The notes under the pieces: generated by a model
Seen by the model: only the letters and a program-made list of their open reading frames with translations
The model's database searches: none
What the model was told of the DNA's origin: nothing
Part shown: positions 61,074-64,000 of the stretch, piece by piece
Position numbering within the stretch: position 1 is the stretch's first letter
How the letters are laid out: each line of letters opens with the position of its first letter
NCBI GenBank assembly: GCA_007753675.1
Contig: CP036432.1
Span: forward strand, 6,484,394 to 6,548,393
DNA length: 64,000 nt
Reading direction: 5' to 3'
From: Stieleria magnilauensis
GTDB lineage: Bacteria; Planctomycetota; Planctomycetia; Pirellulales; Pirellulaceae
Made by a program: the position numbers and the translations under genes

Positions 61074-62293
61074 GACAACACCTCGAAGGCTCCCGTGCTT
61101 TCCCCGAAGCTGTCTTGTTCGGCCCCAAATTGCTGCAACAGTCCGAGGTACAGGTTGCTCATGGGGACATCCGTCTTTTGCCAATGGCCGGCGGTCTTCA
61201 TGCGGGCGTCAAACACCAGGGCCGGCAGGTCGTCGAAATTGTGAGAGTTGGCGCTGCCCATTGAGGCAGTAAGCAGGGTGGTCGTCTGATCGAACAGTGA
61301 GCTGTTGCCAACGGTGCGTTGCTTCATCGTGCTGAGCGAATTGTTGATTCGCTTCAGGATTGCGTGCTCCAGCATGAGCAGCTTCTGAATCTTCTCCGGC
61401 TTCTGGCCGTGGTGGGAAAGGTCGTGGTAGTTCCCGCTGAGGTCTGGCTCCTTGAAGCCTTCCCAGAACGGAATCTGGACCGTGACAGCACGCGTGGAAT
61501 CGGTTTGCAGGGCCAGCACGGCAAGGTCCAGCAAGGTTCCTACGTAGTCATCCACGGACTTGCGGTCGAAGTCCTCGAGTTCGTAATCCACCTGCGGCTT
61601 GGAACGGTCGGCCCAGTAGGCGCGACGTTTCACGGTCTGCTCCACCTCGCGGACGGAGGTGAGATACTCGTTCATTTTCACTCGGTCGGTTGCATTGAGA
61701 CGCTTCTCCATGGACTTGGCCTGGGCGAGGACTGCATCCAGAATGCTGCGGTCTTCGGCGAGCACTTGCTGTTGCGTCTTCTCATTTTCGTCGACCTGGA
61801 ATAGCAGGTTGAAAATCTTGCGCGGCGAATCGATCTGCTTCACCGGCAATCCGTGCTTGTCCCAGGCGATCTGAGAAAAGTTGAGGTTTTCTCCTGCCTG
61901 AAACACCAGTGATTTGAAACGCGTGTCGCCGCCAATCAGATCGGCTACCGCTTGGTCAATGGACAGCCGGTTCTTGCGGTGCAGCTTGTTGAAGTAACCG
62001 GAGAGAATGCCCACACACGGCGTGTGCCCGAAACCATTCTGCACGGCCGGGTTGTCCATCCCGCTGAAAATTTTCAGGTGATCAAAGTGATCGGACAACT
62101 CGTCCAGCAGCGGCGGCGCTTTCTTGAATGCGCCGTCGGTCTGCGGGATCAACTCGGGCTGATAAAAACTCAGGTGATTCACGATCGTGAGTAGGCGGCG
62201 CGGCGAATCCCCGTCCGCAACTTGCCCCAGACTCTCCATGCAGGGGAGCAGTAAGGCAACCCCAGCTCCCTTCAGCAAGGTACGTCTTTTCAT
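61070..62293 (-). CDS. DUF1552 exported protein, paired with the PSD gene
   Basis: 407 aa. A twin-Arg-like leader (MKRRTLLKGAGVALLLP) precedes the DUF1552 domain; AVADLIGGDTRFKSLVF and DYVGTLLDLAVLALQTDSTRAVTV are family stretches. Relatives resemble the DUF1501/alkaline-phosphatase-like exported proteins of planctomycetes; no enzyme activity is known. It overlaps the PSD gene by 4 bases. Confidence 0.88.
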   Translation of the reverse strand: MKRRTLLKGAGVALLLPCMESLGQVADGDSPRRLLTIVNHLSFYQPELIPQTDGAFKKAPPLLDELSDHFDHLKIFSGMDNPAVQNGFGHTPCVGILSGYFNKLHRKNRLSIDQAVADLIGGDTRFKSLVFQAGENLNFSQIAWDKHGLPVKQIDSPRKIFNLLFQVDENEKTQQQVLAEDRSILDAVLAQAKSMEKRLNATDRVKMNEYLTSVREVEQTVKRRAYWADRSKPQVDYELEDFDRKSVDDYVGTLLDLAVLALQTDSTRAVTVQIPFWEGFKEPDLSGNYHDLSHHGQKPEKIQKLLMLEHAILKRINNSLSTMKQRTVGNSSLFDQTTTLLTASMGSANSHNFDDLPALVFDARMKTAGHWQKTDVPMSNLYLGLLQQFGAEQDSFGESTGAFEVLS

Positions 62294-62376
62294 GATTCCG
62301 CCGTTTGTTATGGTGTTAGGGTGGTTTCATCGTTTACGGCACAACGACCTTCGCATCCGCAGACAACGCGACAAAC

Positions 62377-63669
62377 TTAAGCCTGCAACTCCTTCACGAC
62401 GCCGGTGCTGTCGCCGTGTCGTTCAACGTCGATGCCGAGCCCCTGCAGCATCGTCAGCCAAACGTTGCACAGCGGTGTGTCTTTTGGCAGGGCGAGATGC
62501 TGGCCCAATTTCAGGTTGGCTCCGCCGCCGGTGAGAACCGTTGGGCAATTGGTGAGGTAATGGATGGAGCTGATGTTTGAACCAAAGGCGAGCGCTAGAT
62601 GATCGAAGAGGCTTGATCCGTCTGCTTCTTTCGTCGCCTTGAGCTTGTCGATCAATCCAGCCAGCAGTTCGCAGTGAGCCTTGTCGCGGGCCTGGGACGC
62701 CTGCATGCGTTCACCAGGAGAGTAATGGCTCACATTGTGAGCGCTCAGGGTGACGCCCATACTCTGTAGAAGTGACTGGCCTGGCATTCGATAAGTCATG
62801 ACCCGAGTGCTGTCGGTCTGCAGAGCGGCGACAATCAGGTCATACATCACCTCAACCTCTGCGCGCCCTTTTAAGCCCGAGCCTGGTTCGTCGATGGGAG
62901 ACTGAGCTTTGGGGACTTCGAGCCAGGCCTCATCTTTGCTCAGCCGCGTTTCGATATCTCGGATGCCCTGAAAGTACTCTTCCAACTTGTCTTTGTCCGT
63001 CATCGCCAGGCCGCGCTGCACGCGTCTCGCATCGGTGAGGACGGCATCCAGCACGCTGCGGTTTTCGGCAATGGCCGCTTGGCGTTGTTCCAAGGGCAGG
63101 TCGTCGGCAGAGAACAGCTTGTGAAACACCTGGACCGGATCGTCGAACCCTGCGACCGGTTTGCCACGCTGATCCCAGGCCAGTGAGAGTCCGGGGCCAT
63201 GACCGGATGCGCTGCCATCGCTGCTGCTCAGCTGAATCGAGGAGAAACGGGTGTCCTGCCCCAGTTCCCGAGCCGCGACTTGATCGGCAGAGATGCTGTT
63301 GGACATGTTCTGGCCAGGCACCGCGAACCGATTTGCTCCCGTCAACCAGAAGGTGCTGCCCCAGTGAGCTTCGTTGCTGAACTGATTTGAGCAACCTTGC
63401 ACGACGGTGAAATCTCCTTGGTGTCGCAAGAGTGGCTTCAGGCCCTCGGGTAGGTCGTAGTCGGCTCCAGTCTGTTCTAGATTCGGAAACCATGTCTCCT
63501 GAGTGACGCCAAACCCTAAACCGAGAAAGACCATCCGCTTGGGTGGCGTCGCGGATGCTTTCTCTGCGGCCGAAGCAAACTGGCGAAACGCGATTGACTC
63601 AAGTGCCGGCAGCGCAATCAGGGAACCGGCTCCACGAAGAACATTGCGACGGTTCAATTCTGTGTTCAT
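62377..63669 (-). CDS. DUF1552 exported protein, second copy
   Basis: 430 aa from the ATG at 63669. A twin-Arg-like leader (LNRRNVLRGAGSLIALPALE), then DUF1552 with QVAARELGQDTRFSSIQL and YDLIVAALQTDSTRVMTYRM. It is a paralogue of the next gene, 84 bases away, and is first in the row of four PSD/DUF1552 genes on the minus strand. Confidence 0.88.
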   Translation of the reverse strand: MNTELNRRNVLRGAGSLIALPALESIAFRQFASAAEKASATPPKRMVFLGLGFGVTQETWFPNLEQTGADYDLPEGLKPLLRHQGDFTVVQGCSNQFSNEAHWGSTFWLTGANRFAVPGQNMSNSISADQVAARELGQDTRFSSIQLSSSDGSASGHGPGLSLAWDQRGKPVAGFDDPVQVFHKLFSADDLPLEQRQAAIAENRSVLDAVLTDARRVQRGLAMTDKDKLEEYFQGIRDIETRLSKDEAWLEVPKAQSPIDEPGSGLKGRAEVEVMYDLIVAALQTDSTRVMTYRMPGQSLLQSMGVTLSAHNVSHYSPGERMQASQARDKAHCELLAGLIDKLKATKEADGSSLFDHLALAFGSNISSIHYLTNCPTVLTGGGANLKLGQHLALPKDTPLCNVWLTMLQGLGIDVERHGDSTGVVKELQA

Positions 63670-63920
63670 GACAAGCTCTCGAAGAAACAGGCTCGGTTGG
63701 TGATTGCTGAGGATGTGCATGCGGACCGGCAGCCGCGCATGTCATCACCGTGAGGCGCTCTCGCAAACGATTTGGCCTCGTTGTCATTCGATTCGGCGAT
63801 CCATTGTCGCAGAAAGTTACGGTGCTCGCTGAGGGTTTGGCAGAATTCCGCCACGCCACCGGCATCCACTCTGCCGGCCCTCGGGACGTCGATTGTATTA
63901 CTGAGCGACTCTTGGGCAAG

Positions 63921-63952
63921 CACCGCTCTGCGGTGCACACCGCAGAGCGGTG
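63921..63952. repeat. perfect 14-bp inverted repeat
   Basis: CACCGCTCTGCGGT, loop GCAC, then the exact complement. No T run follows, so it is not a plain terminator. Confidence 0.85.
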
Positions 63953-63963
63953 CCACAACAAAG

Positions 63964-63989
63964 CCCGGAGTCGCGAAGCGCACTCCGGG
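63964..63989. repeat. 8-bp inverted repeat beside the previous hairpin
   Basis: CCCGGAGT and ACTCCGGG around a 10-base loop. The pair of hairpins may be one dispersed repeat element of another family. Confidence 0.7.
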
Positions 63990-64000
63990 TGGGGCGCAGA

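Larger units (their letters stand above)
63670..64000. other. right edge of the window: no gene supported, two hairpins
   Basis: Open frames on the minus strand lack family features. The last 80 bases hold two perfect inverted repeats listed separately. The promoter of the DUF1552/PSD row should lie here. Confidence 0.4.

Noticed and set aside
63666..63983. 105-aa minus-strand open frame at the right edge
   Set aside because: It overlaps the DUF1552 start region and two hairpins and shows no family features.

Overview
The window looks like a chromosomal piece of a marine planctomycete of the Pirellulaceae (Rhodopirellula or a close relative). This is inferred from the gene content: exported PSD-type cytochrome/DUF1592 proteins paired with DUF1552 proteins, a MoxR/Bat locus, a caa3 oxidase operon with a CtaG-ferredoxin fusion, sulfatase remnants, and many secreted proteins of unknown role. 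No rRNA or marker gene is present to fix the genus.

Layout. 1-7.7 kb: a cut-off alpha/beta hydrolase, a PrsW-like membrane protease, Cu/Zn superoxide dismutase, a stress-type protein, an M90 (MtfA-like) peptidase, a small unknown gene and a hybrid CHASE3 histidine kinase. 7.7-17.2 kb: a minus-strand moxR-DUF58-BatD/DUF4381-vWA-vWA-TPR-BatD operon. 17.5-27.4 kb: cardiolipin synthase, Kup potassium carrier, BON-domain protein, NADH dehydrogenase 2, DUF1003 protein and an MprF-like protein. 27.4-28.2 kb: an IS66-type remnant. 28.2-38.3 kb: nine closely packed minus-strand genes for a bc complex and a caa3 oxidase. 38.6-39.5 kb: a YihY membrane protein. 39.5-40.4 kb: a dead tyrosine recombinase beside a tRNA-Arg-like gene and its terminator. 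40.4-47.2 kb: a segment between two ~150-bp direct repeats; it holds secreted unknown proteins, one split by an insertion sequence with a perfect 8-bp target duplication, a peroxiredoxin, an exported enolase-superfamily protein and an efflux-pump fragment. 47.6-51.1 kb: a secreted lectin-like protein and two more exported enolase-superfamily genes, one frameshifted and one with a degenerate active site. 51.2-55.1 kb: one 1290-aa protein with a possible nuclease-like N-terminus, a defence candidate. 55.5-64 kb: a sulfatase remnant, then two DUF1552 and two PSD/DUF1592 genes, and hairpins at the right edge.

The most striking structure is a pair of dispersed palindromic repeat families in the first 38.6 kb. 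Family A arms read about GTAGCCGAASTCGCCAGA and its reverse complement. Family B arms read about TAGCGGNAGGGCGCAAGCC. There are about 27 A copies or half copies and 9 B copies. They lie between genes, sit inside one another, donate stop codons (both begin with TAG), and are translated in frame inside conserved proteins: Kup, NDH-2, MprF, CoxA, CoxC, a lipoprotein cytochrome c, BatD-like and vWA proteins, and three times in the CtaG-ferredoxin fusion. I see none to the right of about 38.6 kb. The repeats therefore stop just before the recombinase/tRNA junction, which suggests a different history for the right-hand 24 kb.

All calls come from reading the sequence and translations; no database search was run. 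Start codons were moved downstream of repeat-derived leader sequence where the family's usual N-terminus, a signal peptide or a gene overlap supports it.
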